This document shows, in pieces, positions 41,602-52,685 of a DNA stretch of 64,000 nt. The notes under the pieces were generated by a model that saw only the letters and a program-made list of their open reading frames with translations, was not told the origin of the DNA and did not search any database. How positions within the stretch are numbered: position 1 is the stretch's first letter; every line of letters begins with the position of its first letter. The position numbers were made by a program, and so were the translations under genes. This DNA is from Chryseobacterium gleum (lineage in GTDB: Bacteria; Bacteroidota; Bacteroidia; Flavobacteriales_D; Crocinitomicaceae), in NCBI GenBank assembly GCA_945897755.1, contig CAMDGH010000001.1:1-64000 (forward strand), written 5' to 3'.

Positions 41602-42821
41602 ATAATAAAAACTTTTATCTTTTATTGAATGTACTTCTTGGTGTATTTCTGGTAGTTTTTTGTGTTGCGCCTAAATTATCTTCTCTTTGTCTTATTATTT
41701 TTTCTATTTCCGTTATTTACGGATGGGTAAGCAGAAAGTTGGATTTTCAATGGAATCACCCTGGCTTTTGGTTACTTGGTTTGTATTTAGCTTATTTAAT
41801 TGGGTGTATTTTTACTCAAGATAGTTCTTTGGCTATTAAATGCTTGGAGTATAAGATCCCTTTTTTATTGTTCCCTTTTATCCTTAGTTTAAATTGCGTA
41901 AAAGTGATTAGACTGCCTATAATTGCTACAAGTTTAGTATTTGGGTTACTTGTTTTGAGTTTAATTGGATATGTAAATGCCTTATTTTGCTTTTTTGATA
42001 CTGGTGGTATTGGATGTTTTTTAACAGTTTCTATTTCTCCAGTTCACCATCCAAGTTATTTTGTTGTCTTTCATGTACTCACTTTGGCATTTGTTTGGAA
42101 AGGATATTTTGATAAATGGCGATTTTATCGATTAAATTGGGTTATTCCATTTACACTTTTTTCTATTGTGACTCAATCTTTAGCTCTCTCATTAGCAGGA
42201 CTTTTATATTTATTTATTCTTGGTGTCATTCTTGTTTTGTGTTTTGTTAAGAAGAGATTTGGATTAAGGTATTTTACGATTTCATCGGTTTTTATTCCAA
42301 TTATAGCATCATTTATCTTTTTATCTATTCCTCAATTTAGAGGAGAATTTAATGGTGCGTTTAAATTTGTTAAAGCATATGTTGAATCACCAACAAAATT
42401 TGTTGAATCACGAAAACCGGGAATGACTGGATCAGAAACTAGACTAGTAATGTGGACTCTATCTGGTATTGAAATAATAAAAAATCCATGGGGAGTAGGT
42501 ACTGGAAATGTAGATATTCATTTAGCCAAGAGTTTAAAAAGATACAAGCAATCCCATATGATTAAATATAACTATAACCCACATAATCAGTTTCTACAAA
42601 CTACTCTTGAGATTGGTTTCATCGGTTTCTTGTTATTACTAGGTTTTATGGCTCATATTTCATATATCGCTTGGAGAACTAGAAATTGGATATTGTTGTT
42701 ATTGGTAACTAATTTATTTTTCAATTCATTGTTTGAATCTATGCTTCAAAGGCAAAGTGGTGTTGTCTTTTATATTTTTTTTATTTGTTTATTTTATTCT
42801 TCAATAAAAAAAACAACATGA
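41598..42821 (+). CDS. O-antigen ligase/polymerase family protein (Wzy-like)
   Basis: 407 aa polytopic protein with a large periplasmic loop (NPWGVGTGNVDIHL...YNPHNQFLQTTLEIGFIGFLLLLGF). Confidence 0.85.
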   Translation: MNNKNFYLLLNVLLGVFLVVFCVAPKLSSLCLIIFSISVIYGWVSRKLDFQWNHPGFWLLGLYLAYLIGCIFTQDSSLAIKCLEYKIPFLLFPFILSLNCVKVIRLPIIATSLVFGLLVLSLIGYVNALFCFFDTGGIGCFLTVSISPVHHPSYFVVFHVLTLAFVWKGYFDKWRFYRLNWVIPFTLFSIVTQSLALSLAGLLYLFILGVILVLCFVKKRFGLRYFTISSVFIPIIASFIFLSIPQFRGEFNGAFKFVKAYVESPTKFVESRKPGMTGSETRLVMWTLSGIEIIKNPWGVGTGNVDIHLAKSLKRYKQSHMIKYNYNPHNQFLQTTLEIGFIGFLLLLGFMAHISYIAWRTRNWILLLLVTNLFFNSLFESMLQRQSGVVFYIFFICLFYSSIKKTT

Positions 42822-43831
42822 AGGTATCCGTTGTAATTCCTTGTAGAAATGAAAAGGCATTTGTTGGCAGATGTATTGAGGCTATTTATAATTCAGAACT
42901 ACCAGAGCATGTTCATATTAAGGTGATTGTAGTTGATGGGATGAGTAATGATGGTACAAGAGAAGAGCTTGATCGGTTACAAACAATTTATACTTCATTG
43001 AATGTAGTTGATAATATTCAACAATTAACGCCTATTGCTTTCAATTTGGGCATTCATTATTGTGACTTTGATTTTTTACAGATTATTGGAGCAAGACATA
43101 TTATTACTGCTAATTATATATCCAAATCTATAGATATCTTAATTAATAAGCCCGAAATTTGGTGTGTTGGTGGAAAAATCAAGAATGTATTTACCACTGA
43201 AGATAGTCAAGTTATTTCAGAAGCTATGTCCACTTCTTTTGGTATGGGGTTAGGGAATTTTAGGACATTGAATGAATCATCCTTTACTGACACTGTTACA
43301 AGTCCTATGTATCCAAAGTTTGTATTTGAAAAAATCGGTTATTTTGATGAGCAATTGGTAAGAAATCAAGATGATGATTTTAATTTTAGAGTAAACAAGG
43401 CAGGGGGGAAAATATGGTTTGAAAGTGAAATAGCTTTAGATTATTATGTGAGAAGTAATTATTCAGGTCTAATGAAGCAATTTTATCAATATGGTTACTG
43501 GAAGGTTTTTGTGAATACAAAACATAAAACAGTTACAACATGGAGACAATTAATACCGCCTGTATTTGTTTTGTATGTATTTTCAATTGTTTTTCTTCCG
43601 TTTTTACCTTTTCTTTTTACCTTATTTTATTCTTTACCTTTCATTTTATATTTGATATTACTTGTTTTTGTAAGTTTAAGATGTGCTAAAAAATCAACGA
43701 GCGTATTTGCATTTATTCGCACATTCATAATATTACATTTTAGCTATGGCTCGGGCTACCTTCACGGTATTTTAAATTTTATCATTTTAAAAAGAAAACC
43801 CTCTAAAAATCAAATGAGATTATCTCGTTAG
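42818..43831 (+). CDS. Glycosyltransferase family 2 protein (ATG at 42818)
   Basis: MKVSVVIPCRNEKAFVGRCIEAIYNSELPEHVHIKVIVVDGMSNDGTREEL; DEQLVRNQDDDFNFRVNKAGGKIWF; C-terminal TMs. Confidence 0.92.
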   Translation: MKVSVVIPCRNEKAFVGRCIEAIYNSELPEHVHIKVIVVDGMSNDGTREELDRLQTIYTSLNVVDNIQQLTPIAFNLGIHYCDFDFLQIIGARHIITANYISKSIDILINKPEIWCVGGKIKNVFTTEDSQVISEAMSTSFGMGLGNFRTLNESSFTDTVTSPMYPKFVFEKIGYFDEQLVRNQDDDFNFRVNKAGGKIWFESEIALDYYVRSNYSGLMKQFYQYGYWKVFVNTKHKTVTTWRQLIPPVFVLYVFSIVFLPFLPFLFTLFYSLPFILYLILLVFVSLRCAKKSTSVFAFIRTFIILHFSYGSGYLHGILNFIILKRKPSKNQMRLSR

Positions 43832-43837
43832 TTGTAT

Positions 43838-43845
43838 TATTTTTG
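43838..43845 (+). promoter_or_regulatory. Candidate -7 box (TATTTTTG) for the aminotransferase-sugar transferase transcript
   Basis: TAnnTTTG match 14 bp before ATG 43860; no convincing -33. Confidence 0.4.
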
Positions 43846-43859
43846 TAAAAATATCAAGA

Positions 43860-45071
43860 ATGATTCCTTTCTCACCACCCCGTATCGACGATGCTGTTAT
43901 CAATGAAGTAACTGCTGCTTTAAAAAGTGGCTGGATTACCACTGGACCACGAACAAAAACGTTTGAAAAAGAAGTTTCAGCTTATTGTGGTTGCACTTCT
44001 ACTGTAGCTGTAAATTCATGGACAATGGGTATGCAAGTGTTGTTGCATTGGTGGGGGATAGGTCCTGGCGATGAAGTTGTTTTGCCGGCCTATACTTATT
44101 GTGCGAGTGCTAATGTTATAGTGCATTCTGGAGCAAAACCGGTGATGGTTGACATAAATGAAGCAGATTTTAATATTTCTATCGATGCGATTCGCAAGGC
44201 AATTACACCCAGAACAAAAGCGATTATTGCGGTTGATTTAGCTGGTTTTCCATGCGATTACGATGCGATAATGGATTTGATAAATGAAGAGTCCATTCTA
44301 AAACAATTCAATCCTCAGGGTGAAAATCAGGAAAAATTGAATCGGATTTTGATCATTTCTGATGCTGCACATAGCTTTGGAGCTATTTACAAAGGAAAAA
44401 GAGCTGGTTCTTTGACAGATATTTCCACATTTTCATTTCATGCAGTAAAAAATTTAACAACGGCTGAAGGTGGTGCATTGTGTTTTGATTTACCAGAAAA
44501 TTTTGATCACGATATCATCTACAGGGATTTTTGCACGATGATATTACACGGTCAAAACAAAGATGCATTGGCCAAAACGCAAAAAGGGAATTGGAGATAC
44601 GACGTAGAAGAGCCAGGTTTCAAATGTAACATGACGGATATTCAGGCGGCAATAGGACTTGTAGAGTTGAGAAGATACCAAGAAAATCTGGACCGTAGGA
44701 AGCAAATTTTTGAGGCCTACGACTCCGCATTTTCTGAATTTGAATGGGCGATTTTACCGCTACACACCACAGAAAACAAAATTTCTTCATACCATCTTTA
44801 TCAATTAAGAATTGCAAATGTCACGGAGCAACAACGCGATGCCATTATGCAAGGGGTTTTTGACCAAGGCGTATCGGTGAATGTTCATTTTTTACCTTTA
44901 CCAACGTTAACTGCCTATAAAAAGCGAGGATACAAGATGGAAGATTACCCTGAAACATGGAACAAATACCACAATGAGATCTCTTTACCAGTTTATTTTG
45001 ACTTGAATGATGAAATGGTTAAGCGTGTGATTGAAGCTCTTACGATTTCAGTTAACACTATTTTAGGATAA
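43860..45071 (+). CDS. DegT/DnrJ/EryC1/StrS family PLP-dependent aminotransferase
   Basis: 403 aa; SGWITTGPRTKTFEKEVSAYCG, GDEVVLPAYTYCASANVIVHSGAKPVMVDI, FSFHAVKNLTTAEGGALCF (PLP lysine). Confidence 0.95.
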   Translation: MIPFSPPRIDDAVINEVTAALKSGWITTGPRTKTFEKEVSAYCGCTSTVAVNSWTMGMQVLLHWWGIGPGDEVVLPAYTYCASANVIVHSGAKPVMVDINEADFNISIDAIRKAITPRTKAIIAVDLAGFPCDYDAIMDLINEESILKQFNPQGENQEKLNRILIISDAAHSFGAIYKGKRAGSLTDISTFSFHAVKNLTTAEGGALCFDLPENFDHDIIYRDFCTMILHGQNKDALAKTQKGNWRYDVEEPGFKCNMTDIQAAIGLVELRRYQENLDRRKQIFEAYDSAFSEFEWAILPLHTTENKISSYHLYQLRIANVTEQQRDAIMQGVFDQGVSVNVHFLPLPTLTAYKKRGYKMEDYPETWNKYHNEISLPVYFDLNDEMVKRVIEALTISVNTILG

Positions 45072-45659
45072 ATGAAGCGGATACTTGATGTTTTTATTGC
45101 TTTACTTGTACTTTTTATTTTTCTTCCGTTTGGAGTTATCATCGCATTTTTGATAGTTATAGAATCTAAAGGTGGTGTTTTTTATGTGCAACAACGCATC
45201 GGTTTGTTCGGGAAACCCTTTGGATTGTTAAAGTTTCGTTCGATGCGCCCAAATTCCGATCAATTAGGACAACTGACTGTTGGTGTAAGCGATCCAAGGG
45301 TAACCGCTATGGGATTATTTGTACGTAAATATAAATTGGATGAATTCCCTCAATTTATTAACGTTTTAAAAGGAGATATGAGTATCATAGGGCCACGTCC
45401 AGAAGTCAAGAAATACGTTGATTTATATACACTTGAACAACGTAAAATCTTAAACGTAAAGCCTGGAATTACCGATTATGCTTCTATTGAGTACTTTGAT
45501 GAAAGCACCTTATTAGGAGCGTCTGAAAATCCTGAGCAAACTTACATTCAAGAAATCATGCCTAAAAAATTGGTGTTGAATCAAAAGTATTTGGCACATC
45601 CAACTGTATTTAATGATTTGAAAATCATGTGGTTGACTTTAAAAAAAATTATTTCTTGA
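45072..45659 (+). CDS. Sugar transferase (initiating phosphoglycosyl transferase, WcaJ/PglC type)
   Basis: 195 aa; MKRILDVFIALLVLFIFLP, YVQQRIGLFGKPFGLLKFRSM, RKYKLDEFPQFINVLKGDMSIIGPRPEV. Confidence 0.95.
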   Translation: MKRILDVFIALLVLFIFLPFGVIIAFLIVIESKGGVFYVQQRIGLFGKPFGLLKFRSMRPNSDQLGQLTVGVSDPRVTAMGLFVRKYKLDEFPQFINVLKGDMSIIGPRPEVKKYVDLYTLEQRKILNVKPGITDYASIEYFDESTLLGASENPEQTYIQEIMPKKLVLNQKYLAHPTVFNDLKIMWLTLKKIIS

Positions 45660-45736
45660 ATTCAATAATTCTTTCAAGCCTGAATAAAACATAGTATTAG
45701 CTCCATATAATTCGTTGCGTTTTTCAATGTAATTTG

Positions 45737-46099
45737 ATGCTTAGTAATTTTATTAAAATGTATGACATGCCACATTCTGATTTTTTCGTGTCAGTATTTC
45801 AAGTAGTACAGTTAATACCTTCGGGTAGAGTTACCACTTATGGAGCAATTGCTTCTTATTTAGGCGCCAAAAAATCAAGTCGTGTTGTTGGTTACGCTAT
45901 GAATGCCTCACACAAAATCCCTGGAATTCCAGCCCATCGTGTTCTAAACCGCTTAGGTTACTTAACTGGTAAAATGCATTTTACTTCACCGGATGAAATG
46001 GAGCGATTATTATTCCAGGAAGGAATAATTGTTAAGGATGACTGTGTTGTTAATTTTAAACATTTGTTTTGGGATCCTTCTATCGAATTAGAATTGTAA
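45737..46099 (+). CDS. MGMT/Ada-type methyltransferase-like (ATL-like) protein
   Basis: FFVSVFQVVQLIPSGRVTTYGAIASYLGAKKSSRVVGYAMNASHKIPGIPAHRVLNRLG: the PCHR motif is replaced by PAHR. Confidence 0.88.
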   Translation: MLSNFIKMYDMPHSDFFVSVFQVVQLIPSGRVTTYGAIASYLGAKKSSRVVGYAMNASHKIPGIPAHRVLNRLGYLTGKMHFTSPDEMERLLFQEGIIVKDDCVVNFKHLFWDPSIELEL

Positions 46100-46115
46100 T
46101 TCTTAAATTCGTTGC

Positions 46116-47126
46116 ATGATACTTGTAACAGGTGGTACCGGACTTTTAGGAAGTCATTTAATTCACAATGTGGCTTCTGCTGGAAAAAGTGTTCGCGCTA
46201 TTTATCGTGACAAGAAGCGTATCGAGAAGGTGAAAGTATTGTTTTCTTTCTATAAAACACCTTTAGAAGTATTTGACACCATAGAATGGGTGGAATGTGA
46301 TGTCTTGGATGTAGTTACCTTGCAAGAGGTTATGACAGGTTGTGATGAAGTGTATCATTGTGCTGCGATGGTTTCTTTTCAAAAAAAGGATTACCAAACC
46401 ATGCTACGGATTAATAAATATGGAACAGCAAACGTCGTCAATGTAGCGATGGACATAGGTGTAAAACGATTTTTGCATGTATCCTCGACTGCTGCGGTTG
46501 GTAAAACTTCACTTAATCAGAATGGTTATCAATCGGTTGTTGAAACTAATAAATGGGTGGATGCTGATCGTCATTCAGGATATGCGATTTCGAAATACCT
46601 CTCTGAAAATGAAGTTTGGAGAGGTATTGAAGAAGGGTTAAATGCGGTAATTATTAATCCGAGCGTAATTATCGGGCCTGGAGATTGGAATGAAAGTTCC
46701 TTGTCGATTTTTAGAACGCTGGCAAATGGACTAAAATTCTATACCTTGGGAGCGAATGCCTTTGTGGATGTTCGTGATGTTGTTTTTGCGATGACTAATC
46801 TTATGGAACGGCCAGAATCGTTTAATCAGCGTTATTTGTGTACAGGAACAAATGTCAGCTTCAAACAACTTTTTGATGTTACAGCGAAGCAAATGAATCG
46901 AAAAGCGCCGTTTTTGCTTGCTAAGTCCTTGTTGAGTGGATTAGCTTGGCGAGTTTCCTGGTTATTGAGTTTAGTGACAGGACATCAAACGGTAACGAAA
47001 GAATCTGCAAGTAGCGCACAAGCGAAAGTAAACTACGATAGTTCGAAATTGAAAAATGTGTTAGATTTTGAATTTAGAAGTTTAGAAGATACGGTGAAAC
47101 ATGCGGTTGAAGGGAGATTAATGTAG
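46116..47126 (+). CDS. NAD-dependent epimerase/dehydratase family protein
   Basis: 336 aa; MILVTGGTGLLGSHLIHNVASAGKSVRAIYRD, YAISKYLSENEVWRG. Confidence 0.9.
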   Translation: MILVTGGTGLLGSHLIHNVASAGKSVRAIYRDKKRIEKVKVLFSFYKTPLEVFDTIEWVECDVLDVVTLQEVMTGCDEVYHCAAMVSFQKKDYQTMLRINKYGTANVVNVAMDIGVKRFLHVSSTAAVGKTSLNQNGYQSVVETNKWVDADRHSGYAISKYLSENEVWRGIEEGLNAVIINPSVIIGPGDWNESSLSIFRTLANGLKFYTLGANAFVDVRDVVFAMTNLMERPESFNQRYLCTGTNVSFKQLFDVTAKQMNRKAPFLLAKSLLSGLAWRVSWLLSLVTGHQTVTKESASSAQAKVNYDSSKLKNVLDFEFRSLEDTVKHAVEGRLM

Positions 47127-47186
47127 TAATTTTTCAATGTAAAATGTAGCAAATAACAATTTATAATTGTTAAAATTGATAGAGAG

Positions 47187-47363
47187 ATGAAGAAAAATAA
47201 GTATGTACAATTGTTATTTCAAATATGTGTAAGTTTTTTGATTTTTACTTTAATTGATTATATGATCGAAAAGGAGTTTCGTTTTATACGAAATACGATC
47301 ATTAGTGTTCCTGTTTCCACTTTTCTTTTTTTTATGAATAGAAAGAATGATATTGAAAAATAA
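47187..47363 (+). CDS. 58-aa small hypothetical membrane protein
   Basis: MKKNKYVQLLFQICVSFLIFTLIDYMIEKEFRFIRNTIISVPVSTFLFFMNRKNDIEK; two hydrophobic stretches; below the ORF-track cut-off. Confidence 0.55.
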   Translation: MKKNKYVQLLFQICVSFLIFTLIDYMIEKEFRFIRNTIISVPVSTFLFFMNRKNDIEK

Positions 47364-47503
47364 GGTTTAATGAGTATCTGTAGATATAGTAATGGTTTTG
47401 TAATAAAATTTGTCCTATATAGTATATGTGTTTAGCATAAATTCAGGCCTAAATTCATTAACTATGAGTTCCCCTCAATCGTTTTTTATTATTGTGTACA
47501 AAA

Positions 47504-47534
47504 AAAACTCCCTTGGTTACCCAAGAGAGTTTTA
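47504..47534. terminator. Terminator hairpin downstream of groEL (minus) and the upstream plus-strand genes
   Basis: aaaactcccttgg-ttac-ccaagagagtttt with one mismatch, A/T tracts both sides. Confidence 0.65.
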
Positions 47535-47621
47535 TATATAGGCGTCATTTTCTATCCTAATCGAGTAGGGAAGAAAAGACGAATAAGGTTTGAGTTTAAC
47601 TCAAACCTTTAGTTCCTAATT

Positions 47622-49262
<1,641 letters not shown>

Positions 49263-49272
49263 TTATTGATTT

Positions 49273-49554
49273 TTATGATTCAATGATTCCGTAAACATCT
49301 GCTTCTTTCATGATTAAGTAGTTTTTTCCATCTACTTTAATTTCAGTACCTGAATACTGTCCGTACATTACTTTATTTCCGGATAATAGGGACATTGGCT
49401 CGTCTTTTTTTCCATTTCCAACAGCAACAACGGTTCCGTATAAAGGTTTTTCTTTTGCAGTATCAGGAATGATAATTCCACTAGCTGTTTTTAATTCTGC
49501 TGGAGCTGGCTCAATAAGAACTCGGTCAGCTAAAGGTTTAAATGATATAGACAT
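49273..49554 (-). CDS. groS: Co-chaperonin GroES
   Basis: 93 aa; [42 protein letters not shown]. Confidence 0.98.
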   Translation of the reverse strand: MSISFKPLADRVLIEPAPAELKTASGIIIPDTAKEKPLYGTVVAVGNGKKDEPMSLLSGNKVMYGQYSGTEIKVDGKNYLIMKEADVYGIIES

Positions 49555-49643
49555 GTGTTAAATATTTAAATGTTCACAATTCCTTTCACGAATACCGTAC
49601 CATGTTTGTAAAATAGACAGAATTGCAATTTTTGGGATAAAAA

Positions 49644-49674
49644 AAAATGTCAGTATGTGACATACTGACATTTT
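49644..49674 (-). terminator. Intrinsic terminator of the miaB-secG minus-strand operon
   Basis: aaaatgtcagtatg-tga-catactgacatttt: 14-bp perfect stem with 3-nt loop just downstream of secG. Confidence 0.8.
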
Positions 49675-49693
49675 AATGTGATTGGACAAATGA

Positions 49694-49972
49694 TTAATTT
49701 TTAACAGGTTGGTTTTGCTCTGTAGCTTGTTGAGGCATCACTACTCTTTTTGGAGTAGATTTAATAGTTAGTACGATACTAAAAACTACAATAATACCCA
49801 TTAAAATCCATGTTGTTTTATCGATTACTTCATTTGTTTTTTGAACACCACCAATTTGACTTGAAGCTCCAAAATCAGAAGATAGTCCTCCACCTTTTGG
49901 GTTTTGAACAAAAATTACTGCGATAAGTAAGATACTTGCAATGATGATGATGATAGATAAAAGTGTTGTCAT
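49694..49972 (-). CDS. secG: Preprotein translocase subunit SecG
   Basis: 92 aa; IIIIASILLIAVIFVQNPKGGGLSSDFGASSQIGGVQKTNEVIDKTTWILMGIIV. Confidence 0.92.
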   Translation of the reverse strand: MTTLLSIIIIIASILLIAVIFVQNPKGGGLSSDFGASSQIGGVQKTNEVIDKTTWILMGIIVVFSIVLTIKSTPKRVVMPQQATEQNQPVKN

Positions 49973-50937
49973 GAGTTTGCTTTATTTTTTAATTCTTCAA
50001 TTTTTTGTACAAAGTAAGTCTTTTTTTCTGGAAATGTCAAGCATAATTGTTCAAACGCTTTAATTGCCTTTGGAAAATTTCCCTGCATTGCTAAAATTGT
50101 TGCTAGTGTTTCAGAATATTGAACGTTTTCATCATCTAAACTTCGCTGAGCTTGTTTGATTGGAGAGTAAAATTCTTTTGTTGGTTTTTGTATGCTAGGC
50201 TCTTCTTGTATGAATTTTATGATACGATCGTCGTTTATTTTTTTTAATGGTTGAATTTTATCAGTTTCTTCTTTACGGTCTATTTTTAACCAATCACTAA
50301 ATTTTTTCGGTTTTACAAGGATCTCTTTTTTTGTTTGTATAGGTTCTTCAGCACGGTTATATTTTTTCTCTTGTGTTAATTCGTCTGATTCAGTAAAATC
50401 AAAACTAAATGCGGAGGTTAATACATTAGATAATATTTCTACTTCTAGTGGAATTTCATCTTGTTTAGTTGAAATCGTAATTGGAATTTCCGTTTCAATT
50501 ATTTTTTGATCTAATTCAATTTTGTCTTTTGATTTGTCTATTTTAATTTCAGTTTTGTTTGTATTCTTTAGATTGATTTCTTGCTCTTTTATTTCGGATT
50601 CATGGGTTGAATCTATTTTATCTTCGGTAATTAGTTTATTTGTTTCAATAGTAAATGGGATCTCTTTATCATGTGTTTCTTCCGTCTCAATTTTAGTGAC
50701 AATCGTTTGTTGTTGTATTAAATCAAATAGCTTTGTTCGATCTGAAACTTTATAGGCGTACTTTTCGATTTCTTCTGAAAAAAGTTCTTTATCTTGAGTT
50801 GATATTGCTTTTAAATAGAGAATTGAAAATAGTTGTGAATAGGGATACTTTTCACTTAATTTCTTCAAGTGTTGACTTTCGCTGAGAGAGATTTCTCCTC
50901 CAATTGTTATTAGCTTTAAAAGTTCTTGTGTATTCAT
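49969..50937 (-). CDS. Hypothetical protein with low-complexity E/K/I/T-rich centre and TPR-like C-terminus
   Basis: 322 aa; C-terminal YSETLATILAMQGNFPKAIKAFEQLCLTFPEKKTYFVQKIEELK; between secG and lptE. Confidence 0.7.
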   Translation of the reverse strand: MNTQELLKLITIGGEISLSESQHLKKLSEKYPYSQLFSILYLKAISTQDKELFSEEIEKYAYKVSDRTKLFDLIQQQTIVTKIETEETHDKEIPFTIETNKLITEDKIDSTHESEIKEQEINLKNTNKTEIKIDKSKDKIELDQKIIETEIPITISTKQDEIPLEVEILSNVLTSAFSFDFTESDELTQEKKYNRAEEPIQTKKEILVKPKKFSDWLKIDRKEETDKIQPLKKINDDRIIKFIQEEPSIQKPTKEFYSPIKQAQRSLDDENVQYSETLATILAMQGNFPKAIKAFEQLCLTFPEKKTYFVQKIEELKNKANS

Positions 50938-51449
50938 TACCAGTTCGAAAGAAGTTTGTTGATTAGATCTTGAACGATTTGTTTATTTATTTCTTTTAAT
51001 AAATTTGATTCTATAGCAGAGATATCACTTGAAGAGTTGTAATCTGCAAATCGCGCACAGCTTATAGTCATTTCTTCTTCTTTAGGGGACGATATAATAA
51101 TTTTAAAATCTGTATTTATAGTTAATCTGTTTTTTGCTGCATTATCTCCCAATTGAAGTGCTATTGGATTTATTGAATAATTTGTAATTACACCTTCTAT
51201 GCGAACTTCTCCTTGATCTTTATTTGCTAGTTTTAAATGTGTATTGTTTTGAATTCCATCCCTTAATTCGTCTGAGAGTAGTGATGGGTAGTTGATTGGT
51301 GCGTTTGCAGCATTGTTTTCAAGAGAACCAACAGAAAATGTTTTCCATGATTCTGGCATTGAACCAGTGTCTTTAAATGAGATACTGGTTGGCCAGCAAC
51401 TAGACAAGCTTGCTAAAATGGCTAGAAAGATCAGTTGTTTCATAATCAA
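50937..51449 (-). CDS. LptE family (LPS assembly) lipoprotein
   Basis: 170 aa with lipobox-like LASLSSC; SISFKDTGSMPESWKTFSVGSLENNAANAPINYPSLLSDELRDGIQNNTHLKL. Confidence 0.82.
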   Translation of the reverse strand: MIMKQLIFLAILASLSSCWPTSISFKDTGSMPESWKTFSVGSLENNAANAPINYPSLLSDELRDGIQNNTHLKLANKDQGEVRIEGVITNYSINPIALQLGDNAAKNRLTINTDFKIIISSPKEEEMTISCARFADYNSSSDISAIESNLLKEINKQIVQDLINKLLSNW

Positions 51450-52684
51450 TTTATATCGTATTCTTTGATTTTTCTGTATAGTGTTCTTTCTGAAATCCCA
51501 AGTTCTTCTGCTGCGTTTCTTCTTTTTCCTTTGTGCTTATCTAAGGCTTTTTGAATTAATTCCTTCTCTCTGTCCTCAAGGGATAGTGATTCTTCTACTT
51601 CAATATGTTCTTGAAAATCATGTTGGAAATTAGCTGGATTTGCAAAAGATTGATTTTCTGCTGAAGGTGGAGAGAGAAGTTTAGGTAAATCAGTTATAGG
51701 ACTAATGTCTTTGTATATTCGATTTATAATTGCATTGTGTTCGGGGTCTAACTGTACTTCTCCACTTCCTTTTTGAATTAATTCATGAACTAATTTTTTC
51801 AGATCGTTCATATCGTTTTTAATATCAAAAAGAAATTTATACATCAAATCTCTTTCGGAGATTGATTCGTTGGAGGTTGATATGATACTAGGGAATTTTT
51901 CTTCTTGATTGGGAAGGTAGGAAATCAAGGATATACCGTCTATTTCTCGTTTACTTTCGATTACGGAAAGTTGTTCTACTAGGTTTCTTAATTGACGTAT
52001 GTTACCAGCCCAATGGTAATTTTCAAGAATGACTACAGCATCTTCTGTTAAGCGGATACCTGGCATCCTATACTTTTCTGCAAAATCATTCGAAAACTTT
52101 CTAAATATCAGGTGAATGTCTTCTTTTCGTTGCCTAAGTGGAGGTAAACTGATAGGAACTGTACTTAATCGATACAATAGGTCTTCTCTAAATTTTCCAG
52201 AAGAAATTGCTTTTTGCATGTTTTCATTTGTTGCAGCTACAACCCTAACATTTGTTTTTATTACTTTAGAAGAGCCAACTCGAATAAATTCTCCTGTTTC
52301 CAAGACACGTAATAGACGAACTTGGGTCTGCATGGGTAATTCAGCTACTTCATCTAAAAACAAGGTTCCTCCATTTGCAACTTCAAAATAACCTTGCCGA
52401 CTTCCACTAGCTCCTGTAAAAGATCCTTTTTCATGACCAAATAATTCTGAATCAATTGTTCCTTCAGGAATTGCACCACAGTTTACTGCAATATATTCGC
52501 CGTGTTTCCGAGCACTAAGCTGATGTATTACCTGAGGAATAATTTCTTTACCTGTTCCGCTTTCTCCAGTGACTAATATCGAAATGTCGGTAGGAGCAAC
52601 TTGAGATGCAATTTCTAAGGCCCGATTTAAAAGAGGTGCATTACCTATAATTCCAAAACGTTGTTTAATTTGTTGAATATTCAT
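51446..52684 (-). CDS. Sigma-54-dependent transcriptional regulator (AAA+/Fis-type HTH)
   Basis: 412 aa; ILVTGESGTGKEIIPQVIH, GSFTGASGSRQGYFEVANGGTLFLDEVAELP, C-terminal Fis-type HTH. Confidence 0.95.
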   Translation of the reverse strand: MNIQQIKQRFGIIGNAPLLNRALEIASQVAPTDISILVTGESGTGKEIIPQVIHQLSARKHGEYIAVNCGAIPEGTIDSELFGHEKGSFTGASGSRQGYFEVANGGTLFLDEVAELPMQTQVRLLRVLETGEFIRVGSSKVIKTNVRVVAATNENMQKAISSGKFREDLLYRLSTVPISLPPLRQRKEDIHLIFRKFSNDFAEKYRMPGIRLTEDAVVILENYHWAGNIRQLRNLVEQLSVIESKREIDGISLISYLPNQEEKFPSIISTSNESISERDLMYKFLFDIKNDMNDLKKLVHELIQKGSGEVQLDPEHNAIINRIYKDISPITDLPKLLSPPSAENQSFANPANFQHDFQEHIEVEESLSLEDREKELIQKALDKHKGKRRNAAEELGISERTLYRKIKEYDIN

Positions 52685-52685
52685 C

